This document shows, in pieces, positions 24,782 to 33,255 of a stretch of DNA of 64,000 nucleotides. The first letter of the stretch is position 1, and each line of letters starts with the position of its first letter. Under the pieces are notes generated by a model. The model had not been told where the DNA came from and did not search any database. It saw nothing but the letters and a program-made list of their open reading frames with translations. The stretch is taken from the NCBI RefSeq assembly GCF_007097385.1, contig NZ_VJZS01000004.1:229814-293813 (forward strand), written 5' to 3'. The translations under genes were made by a program, and so were the position numbers. Source of the stretch: Flavobacterium sp. ZT3R18. Its GTDB lineage: Bacteria; Bacteroidota; Bacteroidia; Flavobacteriales; Flavobacteriaceae.

Positions 24782-25561
24782 TTATCTAATTATAGTTAAT
24801 GGTGCTCCATTAGTCTTACGATGATATATCGCCATTTCTGTAAATCCATATTCTTTTTCATTTTCTGACACAAATACAAACCCAGGAGAATCTTTTATTT
24901 TTCTTAAAGCTACAAGTTTGTAATCCGCATAAAACTCAAGTTTATAATCCTTAAATTCAATAGGTTTGAACTTCTCAGGAATGCCATCAAAAAATGAATC
25001 CTCCCCTTCCTTGATTTCTTCTTGCGATTTATAAAAACTTTTGTATTGATCATTTAATCTGTCAATATGATATATTTTATACGCTTCAGTATCTTTTGTT
25101 TGCAGTATTTTTATTATTTTGTTTTGCTCGAATTCTAAAGCCTTCAAAATAGTAACTTTGGATTCGTGTTCTAAGCTAACAGAATTTTTAAATCCCATCA
25201 ATTTATAAGGTACTATTGCTTCAAAAAAATTACTGAATGAAAAAATAGGCAAACTTTTATGTTCAAATGAAGGTGCTTTTGTTGTATAAATTGTTGTTTT
25301 TTCTGCGTAGCTCATATTCGCTTCTTTTACAAATATATTTATTTCAACAGTTGCTTCGTGAATTATGTTTTTATCATTTCCTAAGGGTAAAACAATAAAT
25401 GTAATTTTTTGCTTGCCACTTTCCAAAATAAAATTATTTATGGGTAAATCTACTGCCATGCCACCTTCTTGATAATTACCAAAAAAGGGAATATCATTTA
25501 TTTCCAATTCTATTGAGCAACCGCTTGTTTTTAATTCTATTTGATAAAATGGTTCTTTCAT
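24782..25561 (-). CDS. Cytosolic member of the island companion family, copy A
   Basis: A 259-residue protein without a signal peptide. It shares a diverged version of the companion-family pattern: FYQIELKTSGCSIELEINDI matches LQVNKNNCRVLVSCNDIPHW, and ESGKQKITFIVLPLGNDKN matches KSGKQIVTIQIYPKDGQE. It lies between the two large toxin-like genes and overlaps the 150-residue gene by four bases. Its location in the cytoplasm, against the lipoprotein copies, suggests a chaperone or cytosolic protector (inference). Confidence 0.65.
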   Translation of the reverse strand: MKEPFYQIELKTSGCSIELEINDIPFFGNYQEGGMAVDLPINNFILESGKQKITFIVLPLGNDKNIIHEATVEINIFVKEANMSYAEKTTIYTTKAPSFEHKSLPIFSFSNFFEAIVPYKLMGFKNSVSLEHESKVTILKALEFEQNKIIKILQTKDTEAYKIYHIDRLNDQYKSFYKSQEEIKEGEDSFFDGIPEKFKPIEFKDYKLEFYADYKLVALRKIKDSPGFVFVSENEKEYGFTEMAIYHRKTNGAPLTIIR

Positions 25562-26010
25562 ATTTTTAATTTATTTTGCTTTATTAAAACGTCTTTGAGT
25601 GATAGATTATTCTTGCTGTAAATCAATTTTGACCCTTGTATTTTGATATTTGCAGAAATTTCAATCCAATTTCTAATGTTATTCAAATCATTAATTTCAT
25701 TATTTTGATTAAGATTCTTCTTTAATTCAAGTAAAACTAATTTAGCATTGTCTTCTACTGTGTTTACCCTAATTTCCAATGAATATTTATTAAATAAATT
25801 CATAATAAAAGAGGAAAATTTGCTCAAAATGGTATTGTTAGAATTATAATATTTTGCTGGTTCAGTTAAATAAAAAATAATTTCAATTGGAAAATTTGCA
25901 TCATCATCCGAACTAATTAGTATAGAATCTATGTCCTTATATTTTATTTCTGTTGTTATGCCAATTTCATCAATTAATATACTCTCATTTTTACTTTTAA
26001 CTCTCATCAT
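25558..26010 (-). CDS. Uncharacterised 150-residue island protein
   Basis: No recognised domain. There is no signal peptide, and the C-terminal half is rich in Asn, Leu and Ile. Its ATG overlaps the stop of the 849-residue gene (TAATG) and its end overlaps the next gene by four bases, so it is tightly coupled in the operon. Position directly after the toxin-like gene makes a cognate immunity or chaperone role the first idea to test. Nothing in the sequence proves it. Confidence 0.6.
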   Translation of the reverse strand: MMRVKSKNESILIDEIGITTEIKYKDIDSILISSDDDANFPIEIIFYLTEPAKYYNSNNTILSKFSSFIMNLFNKYSLEIRVNTVEDNAKLVLLELKKNLNQNNEINDLNNIRNWIEISANIKIQGSKLIYSKNNLSLKDVLIKQNKLKI

Positions 26011-28559
26011 TATTTTTGGTAAGTTGTTTCTGGTCCATATAAAGTTTCCCTATCTAAAACAGTAAATTTTTGTTTGTAATTAGGTGGTGCGTTAACTTTA
26101 CGATTATTATTAATCAATATAATTGTAATAGTCATTTCTGCTCCTGTCCATTTAATTTCAGTTTTAGTGAATTTACCCTTATCTTTGTCGTATCCATTTT
26201 CTTGTTTGTAAACAACACCCGTAGAAACAACACCTTCAATTTTGAAAGATTCTTGCTCAGTTTTATCTATGTCAATTACGTTACCTTGAATTCTTTTTGT
26301 ATTTGCTACAAAAATTACATCTTTCTTTTTTATTCCAGCTTTTATAGAAAATGTCAACTCGGCACTAACTGTTTGCTTTGTTTTTGGGTCAAATCCATCT
26401 ATTTCATTATATGATAAACCAATATCAAAATCTATTTTAGAAGCTACTTCAACTATTATATAAAGATCTGCTTTTGTTATTTTTTTTATAATATTAATAA
26501 GCCATTCTAATACTAAACCTACTAATCCTCCAAATTTATCTAAATTTTGCAAAAGATCTATACTTATTTTAGCTCCAATTAGAGGTTTAAAACCTGCCCC
26601 CCCAGTATAGCATAATACTGCTTCATTGTTTAATTTCGCATAGTTATATTTCCATTTTAAAAGAAATACAATACTTGGAGGGTCTATGTCAAATGTTATT
26701 TTTTTTAATGTCCCTGTTTCTATTGCTGCGGAATAGCCATTTTCATCTTTACCCTTAAAAAAATTTAAAAATTTGACTACTCCATTATATGTATCAATTA
26801 TTCTTTCAATATTTTTAACAAAATCTAATGAAATTTGATTTATATGATTGCCAGAATTAATAGAATATTTTAAAGCCAAAGAATAACCTAAACTTCCTTT
26901 TTCAATAATGTTTCCTGTATCTTCTAACTTAATTCCCTTAAACTTATATTGTCCTAAATCCGCTTCAAGCTTTTTGTAAGTCATTTTATCACTTTTGAAT
27001 CTCAAACCAGGGCCAGTAGCGATTATAAAAGCAAGTTCCCATTCAATATCTGGTAAAACAGTAATATTAACATCATGTTGATGTCTACATGTTGATGCTT
27101 TAAATTTTATTTTATTTAATTTATGATTTTGAGCATAACTATTTGTTAAAATAAAATAGTTTTTTAATATGTCAATTGTGTCTCCGTATTGAAAACCTGC
27201 CTCAAAATCTACTTTTGTAGGTGTTTGACTTAATATGGTAACATTCTGCGGGGGAGAACTGCCAACCGTGAGCTGTTTGGTGTGTTTGTTTTTTACTTTT
27301 TTTTCGTTTTCTGTTTTTGTTCTCTCGCATTCTGCAACATTACTTTTTTTATCAACTTGTATGGTGTATTTCTTTTTCTTGCTTCCTGCAATTACACCGG
27401 TCTCTATAGTTGAGGTAGTTTTTTTTGTATCGTCCTGTTTGTATAATTCTGTAATTTCTCCTTTGTCATTTATAAGTTCTATTGCAGTATATTGACACGG
27501 TGCAAAATTTGCCACATTAGTCTCAACTTTACCCACAAGCAAAGGATTGTTAGTCGGTTCAATAACCGTTTGGCGAAACGCTCCGTCTAGGTTTACTGCT
27601 AAAAAACATTTGCTAGGAATCTTTAAAAAAAGTCCTGTTTCTTTAGATTTTACCGTTGGGTAAATTTTGAGTTCTTTGCCTGCTGTAAGCATCCATGCTA
27701 TGTCTACCAAAACGGGTAGTCTTATTTTTTGCACGTGCGATTCTGATTTTCCATTTATTTTTATCCCGCCAGAGACTCCTACTTTATCTATTTCGTTTGG
27801 AAGTGTTTTAAATACGAGTGCTTCACTTACAAAATGACCTTTATTAGAAATCGGTAATAAATCATCGGGATCTGCGGTATCCTTGTCCCATAATGCAATT
27901 TCCAAATCTTGACCATAAAGCCCCTTGGTGTAAATATTTAATAATACGGTCGAACAGAAACTTACGGCTCCTACTATTGGTTTGCAATCTAGATCGGTCC
28001 ATTCGACTCTCACAATTTCTGGAATTCCCACAGCTCTTACAAACATTCCATGCGGCACTTTGCCTGTAGCAGGGTCGTTTTGAGTAAATACTTCTAGCCA
28101 AGCCATGCCGCCGCCTACTAAAATTTCCGGGAAATTGATTTGTTTCTCACCTTCTTTAGGCAAACCTTTTACAAAGTCATCATTGGTAGACATTGTTTTT
28201 CCCTCCATGCCATTTCCTACAGTTTCCCAGCACCAACTTAATGTAGCGAGTTCCTCATGAAGTTTTTTATTAAAGGCATCTCTCTCTTTGTTGTATTCGG
28301 CCTCTTTTTTGTCACGCTCTTTATGATCTTTTACATAGACTTTTCTGTCATCAACATCAGGCATGGCAAAAACTTGTTCTTGGGTTAATCGCTTAAAAGG
28401 GGCTAACTTTTCTGGAGCGCCCTCGTGCAATCCGTCACTTTTTGTTATGTCAACCGTAAATGCTCCCGCCTTGGCAAGGGTTAAGCAACCCATTCCAGCA
28501 TCATATTTTTGGTCTTTGCCAAGTGGCATTTTGGGGATAAGATGTAGATTCTTACTCAT
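26010..28559 (-). CDS. Large DUF4280-associated protein, candidate injected effector
   Basis: An 849-residue protein with no signal peptide. Residues 1-110 are charged (VKDHKERDKKEAEYNKERDA). Residues about 140-260 contain LVGGGMAWLEVFTQNDPATG, EIVRVEWTDLDCKPI and IYTKGLYGQDLEIALWDKD, which look like an Ig-like cargo-loading domain. The middle (240-400) is shared with the paralogue at 22845. The last 300 residues are strand-rich with hydrophobic stretches (GLVGLVLEWLINIIKKIT) that could insert in a membrane. It is encoded directly after the DUF4280 spike, the usual site of type VI or eCIS cargo. Toxicity is inferred, not shown. Confidence 0.65.
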   Translation of the reverse strand: MSKNLHLIPKMPLGKDQKYDAGMGCLTLAKAGAFTVDITKSDGLHEGAPEKLAPFKRLTQEQVFAMPDVDDRKVYVKDHKERDKKEAEYNKERDAFNKKLHEELATLSWCWETVGNGMEGKTMSTNDDFVKGLPKEGEKQINFPEILVGGGMAWLEVFTQNDPATGKVPHGMFVRAVGIPEIVRVEWTDLDCKPIVGAVSFCSTVLLNIYTKGLYGQDLEIALWDKDTADPDDLLPISNKGHFVSEALVFKTLPNEIDKVGVSGGIKINGKSESHVQKIRLPVLVDIAWMLTAGKELKIYPTVKSKETGLFLKIPSKCFLAVNLDGAFRQTVIEPTNNPLLVGKVETNVANFAPCQYTAIELINDKGEITELYKQDDTKKTTSTIETGVIAGSKKKKYTIQVDKKSNVAECERTKTENEKKVKNKHTKQLTVGSSPPQNVTILSQTPTKVDFEAGFQYGDTIDILKNYFILTNSYAQNHKLNKIKFKASTCRHQHDVNITVLPDIEWELAFIIATGPGLRFKSDKMTYKKLEADLGQYKFKGIKLEDTGNIIEKGSLGYSLALKYSINSGNHINQISLDFVKNIERIIDTYNGVVKFLNFFKGKDENGYSAAIETGTLKKITFDIDPPSIVFLLKWKYNYAKLNNEAVLCYTGGAGFKPLIGAKISIDLLQNLDKFGGLVGLVLEWLINIIKKITKADLYIIVEVASKIDFDIGLSYNEIDGFDPKTKQTVSAELTFSIKAGIKKKDVIFVANTKRIQGNVIDIDKTEQESFKIEGVVSTGVVYKQENGYDKDKGKFTKTEIKWTGAEMTITIILINNNRKVNAPPNYKQKFTVLDRETLYGPETTYQK

Positions 28560-28570
28560 GTTTGTATTTT

Positions 28571-29059
28571 TTAAGCCTTGTTTTCAATCATTAAAATAGC
28601 ATTACCCAAATCCGTAAAGTTCACACCAGGCAAGATTTCGTTTAATACTTCTGGTTTACTGCTCTCCGTATTTTTTTTGGTCACTTCTGCAGTTTGTCCA
28701 TGATCTTTTATGGTGATACAATCGGGAGCTCCCATGGGGCAAGTTGCTTTACTGTCTTCGAGCAAGCCTTTACCTTTGTTAGAGTAGGTTACTTTTTCGT
28801 ACATACCGCTCCACTTGGTAATATTAGTCATACAGGGCAAGTAATCATTCCCAGCAGGCTGTTTTTTACATTTGCCAAAGGTGTTTTTCTCCATTGTTTG
28901 CCCAATCTCTTTATCGGTGGCAATGAGTTTTTTACTGCCATCTTTGTCGTTGGCGTAATGCTTAGCATGTGTCAATACTTTTAGTTTGTCTGTTTTGGGC
29001 TCTACACTAAACTGGCATTGGCAGGTTGCTCCTTGTACGACAAAATGTTTCTCGGCCAT
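28571..29059 (-). CDS. DUF4280 (PAAR-like) spike-tip protein
   Basis: A 162-residue protein with the DUF4280 pattern: FVVQGATCQCQFSV at the start, then FGKCKKQPAGNDYLPC, KWSGMYEKV, KGKGLLEDSKATCPMGAPDC and ITIKDHGQ. DUF4280 proteins are thought to sharpen the tip of contractile injection systems, taking the place of PAAR proteins. The conserved Cys and His residues probably bind a metal. No sheath, tube or baseplate gene lies in this window, so it would have to work with a system encoded elsewhere. It is 11 bases upstream of the large cargo-like gene. Confidence 0.85.
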   Translation of the reverse strand: MAEKHFVVQGATCQCQFSVEPKTDKLKVLTHAKHYANDKDGSKKLIATDKEIGQTMEKNTFGKCKKQPAGNDYLPCMTNITKWSGMYEKVTYSNKGKGLLEDSKATCPMGAPDCITIKDHGQTAEVTKKNTESSKPEVLNEILPGVNFTDLGNAILMIENKA

Positions 29060-29076
29060 AATAAATAGTATTGGGT

Positions 29077-30237
29077 TTACTTGTTTTTATTGAAAATTGA
29101 TTTGGTTCTAGTCCAGAAATTAGCTTTTTCTACAATTGGTTCATCATCGTCAACTAATAATGAAATTCGGTTTTCTGAATATACGGGTTTAATTTTGGGC
29201 TTAGGAGGTGCGTTTCTAATTTTTGCGGTTATATCGATAATATCATCGTCCTCTTTGTCTTGATAATATTGCCATAGATCCCTGTTTTCTCTCATACTTT
29301 TGCGAGATTCCGGTCTGTATGAACTGTTTTCGGGTAAATGATAGATTTCTGTTTGTATCGTTTTGTGTTTTTGTGCTGTTATTTGTGTTTTGAAAGTTGC
29401 GATAATTGAAAATATACTTCTGTCTTCTCCATACAACTTGTATTGTACTTCCATTTCAGAGTCCAGTGGTTTTGATTCAATTTCTGCCATTTTAGATTTG
29501 GGATAGTTGCACTTATCTAGAACTTCTTGAATGGTTCTTTCATCAATAGATTTTCCTTTGGCATTTATGAAAATTTTATTGGTTGGAGAATAATTTTCTT
29601 CTACCGTATGATGAACTTCATATTTTATGTTTTGATTTCCAAATACAGGCGATTCCCATATAGATACAGTTGGTTTGTTTTGATTGTAGCTTTTATACAA
29701 TGGCTTGAAAAATAAATGAAAAAACCAGTTTTTCTCAATTGATTGCTGTAGCTTTTTTTGATTTAGCAATACCATTTCGGTTTTAAGGATTATTTCTTGA
29801 ACTATTTCTCCTTGGTAATAATTCAATACATTTTCTTTTATTGGCGTCCATCTTTGTTTAATTGCTTCATGATTGATAATTTGAACAATCTCGCCCTCCT
29901 GGTTTGTTTTTACCCGAATAGGGAAAATTGCTTGAGCACATGAATGGGCTAACTGTTCCATTTTTAAATCGGGAGCTTGATTGTCAATAAAAATTTGTTT
30001 CCTGTTTATTTCAAAAATGGCATAGCTATAATCGTTTTCATCGCATATTATTTCCGTTTCGTAATGAAAGGTGCTGATTAATTCCTCATTTTCGAAATTT
30101 TGATAGGTAAAACCGTAATTCCTTTTTTGAGTGAAAGGATTAAGATTTATTCGAAACTCTTTTTCTGAGGATATTTTTTTAGAATTTTGCATGTACTTAT
30201 TTATTCTTTCGAATAGCTTATTTTTTTTAGATTTCAA
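29077..30237 (-). CDS. Uncharacterised 386-residue protein, first gene of the island
   Basis: No recognised domain and no signal peptide. The N-terminus is basic, and a mixed alpha/beta body contains YGFTYQNFENEELISTFHYE and WTPIKENVLNYYQGEIVQEI; the C-terminal 90 residues are charged and probably disordered. It lies 17 bases upstream of the DUF4280 gene and leads the operon. The gene directly before a spike gene is often an adaptor or chaperone for cargo loading, but that is only an analogy. Confidence 0.65.
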   Translation of the reverse strand: MKSKKNKLFERINKYMQNSKKISSEKEFRINLNPFTQKRNYGFTYQNFENEELISTFHYETEIICDENDYSYAIFEINRKQIFIDNQAPDLKMEQLAHSCAQAIFPIRVKTNQEGEIVQIINHEAIKQRWTPIKENVLNYYQGEIVQEIILKTEMVLLNQKKLQQSIEKNWFFHLFFKPLYKSYNQNKPTVSIWESPVFGNQNIKYEVHHTVEENYSPTNKIFINAKGKSIDERTIQEVLDKCNYPKSKMAEIESKPLDSEMEVQYKLYGEDRSIFSIIATFKTQITAQKHKTIQTEIYHLPENSSYRPESRKSMRENRDLWQYYQDKEDDDIIDITAKIRNAPPKPKIKPVYSENRISLLVDDDEPIVEKANFWTRTKSIFNKNK

Positions 30238-30415
30238 ATGTAGGTATTTATTTTAAATACAATGATTTTTTACGCATTGTTATCTTGTTAAATTGGCGTT
30301 TTGTACTGAGAATGCATTTCATTTTAATTTGTTTTTACTGAATTATCCATCTTCATAAAGAAGTCTAATGTGAACTAGGTGTTTAAATAATTCAAATTAG
30401 GTAAGAATCAATACA

Positions 30416-30454
30416 AAGCATCATTTGATTATAGATGATTGTACTAAATTGGTA
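30416..30454. repeat. Right direct repeat bounding the DUF4280 island
   Basis: Same orientation as 20601-20639, differing at 3 of 39 positions. It lies outside the first island gene. The pair could be an insertion scar or two copies of a dispersed repeat. Confidence 0.7.
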
Positions 30455-30598
30455 CGTCTAATGGCAATAAACTAGAACCAGTTTTATTTTTTGCAAATTG
30501 GTTGTGGCTTTATATTTTGTGGCTTTAAAAAAACTTAAAAGGGTAAGAATTGTGGTAGAATATGCTTTACGAATAATCGTATTTATTTTTTTTGAAAG

Positions 30599-30631
30599 AT
30601 GTCTTATTTAGACATGACTATATTATATTTG
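30599..30631 (+). promoter_or_regulatory. Putative promoter and operator of the first histidine kinase
   Basis: TATATTTG (30624-30631) fits the TAnnTTTG box and lies 49 bases before the start codon. A perfect inverted repeat ATGTCT-TATTT-AGACAT (30599-30615) sits just upstream and could bind a regulator. The nearest TTG is 27 bases away, longer than usual. Confidence 0.4.
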
Positions 30632-30680
30632 TGAAACATTAGCGCTCAAATAACCAATCAACCATTTTGAATTTTATACA

Positions 30681-32690
30681 ATGATAAATGTAAAACCAAC
30701 CTACCAAGAATTGCTTGAGAAAGCAAACGAACAAGAAATACAAATAAAAAAAGTAATTACTGAAAAAAATGCAATTACAAATTTTGAATTTTTTGTAAAT
30801 GAATCCCCAGATTTAGTCTGTATTGCAGATTTTGATTGCTATTTTAAAGTTGTAAATCCAGCATTTGCTAGAGTGTTAGGTTACTCAAAAGAAGAATTGT
30901 TATCTAAACCATTTATCGATTTTGTTCACCCAGAAGATTTAGAAAAAACAAAAGCCGAAGTACAGTTTTTGACGTATAATAATCCCAGCGTAGATTTTGA
31001 GAATCGCTACATTACCAAAAGTGGAGGAGTAGTTTATTTGCAATGGAAGGCTAATTTGAATGTATCTAATAATTTGATATATGCCATTGCAAGAGATATA
31101 ACAGAAACTAGAAAAACTCAGAAAAAGCTATTGTCTAGCGAAAGATCACTGAATGAAGCCCAAAAAATTGCTAAAATAGGAAGTTGGGACTTTAATTTAA
31201 TGACACAAGAATTGAACTGGTCTAATGAGTTGTATAAAATTTTTGAAATTCAAAATAAACCAAATAATCCTAATCTTTATGCAGAGTATTTATCCCGTTT
31301 TACACCAGAAGATGCTGAATTATTAAATGTAAACGTTGCAAATACCATTGCAAATAATATTCCTTACGAAATGGAACACCAAATCGTTTTGGACAACGAA
31401 AAAACGAAATGGGTTTTTTGTACAGGAGTTCCAATTGTTGATGATACCAATACTGTCATTGCCCTAAAAGGCGTAGTGCAAGATATTACCCAGAAAAAGC
31501 AAATTGATGAAACCATTAAAGCCAAAGAAAAAGCAGAAGCTGCTAATAAAGCCAAATCTGATTTTCTGGCAAACATGAGCCATGAAATACGAACACCGCT
31601 AAACGGAATTGTAGGTTTTACCGATTTATTGTTGAAAATGAATTTCGATAAAGACCAATTAGAATATCTCAATATGGTAAATGAATCAGCAAATACATTG
31701 ATGGATATTATCAATAATATTTTGGATTTTTCTAAAATTGAAGCGGGTAAACTGGAATTGGATTTTGAAGAAATTGATCTCCATGAATTGTCGCATCAAA
31801 TTATTAATTTATTTAAATACGAAGCCAATTATAAAAAAATTGATTTAATAATTAACATCGATACTAAAGTTCCGCAATATATAATTGGAGATTCTATTCG
31901 ATTAAAACAAATCGTATTGAATTTATTGAGTAATGCCATGAAGTTTACTTTTTTTGGACATGTCAGACTAAATGTAAATCTGGTTGAGGAAAAAGATGGA
32001 TTTTCAAAAATAAAATTTTCTGTAAAAGACACAGGTATTGGAATCAAAACAAAAAACCAAAAGAAAATATTTCAGTCTTTTGTTCAGGCAGATAGCACAA
32101 CGACTAGGAAATATGGAGGAACAGGTTTAGGACTGGCAATTTCAAATCAACTTTTAGGGTTAAAAAATAGTGAGCTCAAATTAAAAAGCACTTTTGGAGA
32201 AGGAAGTGATTTTTTCTTTACAATTGAGTTCGAAAAAGTGAATGAAAAAATGGAAGAGCTGCCTTTTATTCCTGAAATAAAAGTAAAAAATAAAAGGGAT
32301 ACCTCTGAACGACATTCCGATTTAAAAATTTTGATAGCCGAAGACAACAAAATCAACATGCTTTTGGCAAAGACACTCATCAAAAATTTATTCGATAAAT
32401 GCACCATTATTGAAGCAACCAATGGTTATGAAGCGGTACAAAAAGTGCTAACGACAATTCCAGATATTGTTTTAATGGACATTCAAATGCCTATTCTTAA
32501 TGGGTACGATGCCTCTCGAGAAATCCGAAAATTAAAAGAGTTCAGGCACATCCCTATAATTGCATTAACTGCTGGAGTTTTAAGTGGCGAAAAAGAAAGA
32601 TGTTTAGAGCACGGTATGACCGATTATATATCAAAACCCATTAATCGAGTGGAGTTAGAGGAAACGGTATTTAAATGGTTGAATGAGTAA
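30681..32690 (+). CDS. PAS hybrid histidine kinase with receiver domain
   Basis: A 669-residue cytosolic hybrid sensor kinase with no membrane segment. Order: a PAS domain at about 30-145 (NFEFFVNESPDLVCIADFDC, LGYSKEELL), a second PAS at about 155-275 (KIGSWDFNLM, GVVQDITQK), a short coiled coil, HisKA with SHEIRTPLNGIVGF (phospho-His about H301), HATPase with LLSNAMKFT, DTGIGIK and GGTGLGLAIS, and a C-terminal receiver with AEDNKIN and VLMDIQMP (phospho-Asp about D600). There is no DNA-binding output, so a phosphorelay partner must lie elsewhere. It is a paralogue of the next kinase. Confidence 0.93.
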   Translation: MINVKPTYQELLEKANEQEIQIKKVITEKNAITNFEFFVNESPDLVCIADFDCYFKVVNPAFARVLGYSKEELLSKPFIDFVHPEDLEKTKAEVQFLTYNNPSVDFENRYITKSGGVVYLQWKANLNVSNNLIYAIARDITETRKTQKKLLSSERSLNEAQKIAKIGSWDFNLMTQELNWSNELYKIFEIQNKPNNPNLYAEYLSRFTPEDAELLNVNVANTIANNIPYEMEHQIVLDNEKTKWVFCTGVPIVDDTNTVIALKGVVQDITQKKQIDETIKAKEKAEAANKAKSDFLANMSHEIRTPLNGIVGFTDLLLKMNFDKDQLEYLNMVNESANTLMDIINNILDFSKIEAGKLELDFEEIDLHELSHQIINLFKYEANYKKIDLIINIDTKVPQYIIGDSIRLKQIVLNLLSNAMKFTFFGHVRLNVNLVEEKDGFSKIKFSVKDTGIGIKTKNQKKIFQSFVQADSTTTRKYGGTGLGLAISNQLLGLKNSELKLKSTFGEGSDFFFTIEFEKVNEKMEELPFIPEIKVKNKRDTSERHSDLKILIAEDNKINMLLAKTLIKNLFDKCTIIEATNGYEAVQKVLTTIPDIVLMDIQMPILNGYDASREIRKLKEFRHIPIIALTAGVLSGEKERCLEHGMTDYISKPINRVELEETVFKWLNE

Positions 32691-32755
32691 TACTAAATGA
32701 TATTATAGTGTGCTTTTGAATTCAAAATAGTCCTGTTTTAATCGAAAAACAATCT

Positions 32756-32798
32756 AGTCTTTCTTTATTTTTTTAAATAAAGAAAGACTTTTTTTTTG
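32756..32798 (+). terminator. Terminator after the first histidine kinase
   Basis: A 15-bp perfect stem (32756-32770 with 32775-32789), four-base loop and ten T. It lies 66 bases after the stop codon. Confidence 0.9.
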
Positions 32799-33108
32799 AA
32801 CTTATATTTTATTTCTAATGAATAAGAAGTGTTGTTTTTTGATGTTTTATTTACATAATATATTTCTTAATTTATTATGTAAATAATTGAATATGACCTA
32901 ATTATTTAATGATTAGCATATTGTGTAAAGTAATTTTTTATATCTTTAAGCTTATATGTTTGTTAGATGGTTTTGTTTATTAATTCATTTTTTGCTATGT
33001 GATTATGAAATGAACACGATCTAAAATTGGAAGGAAAACCAATAAAGATATGCGACCCGAGATTTTGCGAATAGGCGAAGGAATTAGATACCATCGATAA
33101 AATAATAA

Positions 33109-33255
33109 ATGTCTGTATATGAAATGAGCATGACCATAAATTGGTCGCAATTGAAAATCATCGAATATCAAAATAAAATAGTAACAGATGAGATAAACAC
33201 CAATGAAGATTTGGCGATACCATATTCCAACAAAAACAATAGTATCTACGTATGA
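33109..33255 (+). CDS. Possible small ORF overlapping the second histidine kinase
   Basis: A 48-residue ORF, MSVYEMSMTINWSQLKIIEY to NKNNSIYV, whose stop overlaps the kinase start as ATGA. The overlap suggests translational coupling and the composition looks coding (hydrophilic, few rare residues). Another short ORF (about 33051-33101, MRPEILRIGEGIRYHR) lies before it. The rest of the 560-base gap between the kinases is AT-rich; a TATGTTTG box at 32955-32962 might be a promoter. It may be a real small protein or the decayed end of a lost gene. Confidence 0.4.
   Translation: MSVYEMSMTINWSQLKIIEYQNKIVTDEINTNEDLAIPYSNKNNSIYV

Larger units (their letters stand above)
30238..30680. other. Divergent gap between the island and the first histidine kinase
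   Basis: A 443-base gap that must hold the island promoter (minus) and the kinase promoter (plus). It contains the right island direct repeat (30416-30454) and the elements at 30599-30631. I see no gene. Confidence 0.6.

Noticed and set aside
20601..30454. The island as an integrated phage or conjugative element
   Set aside because: No integrase, relaxase, capsid or tail-tube gene and no tRNA at either end; only cargo-like genes are present.
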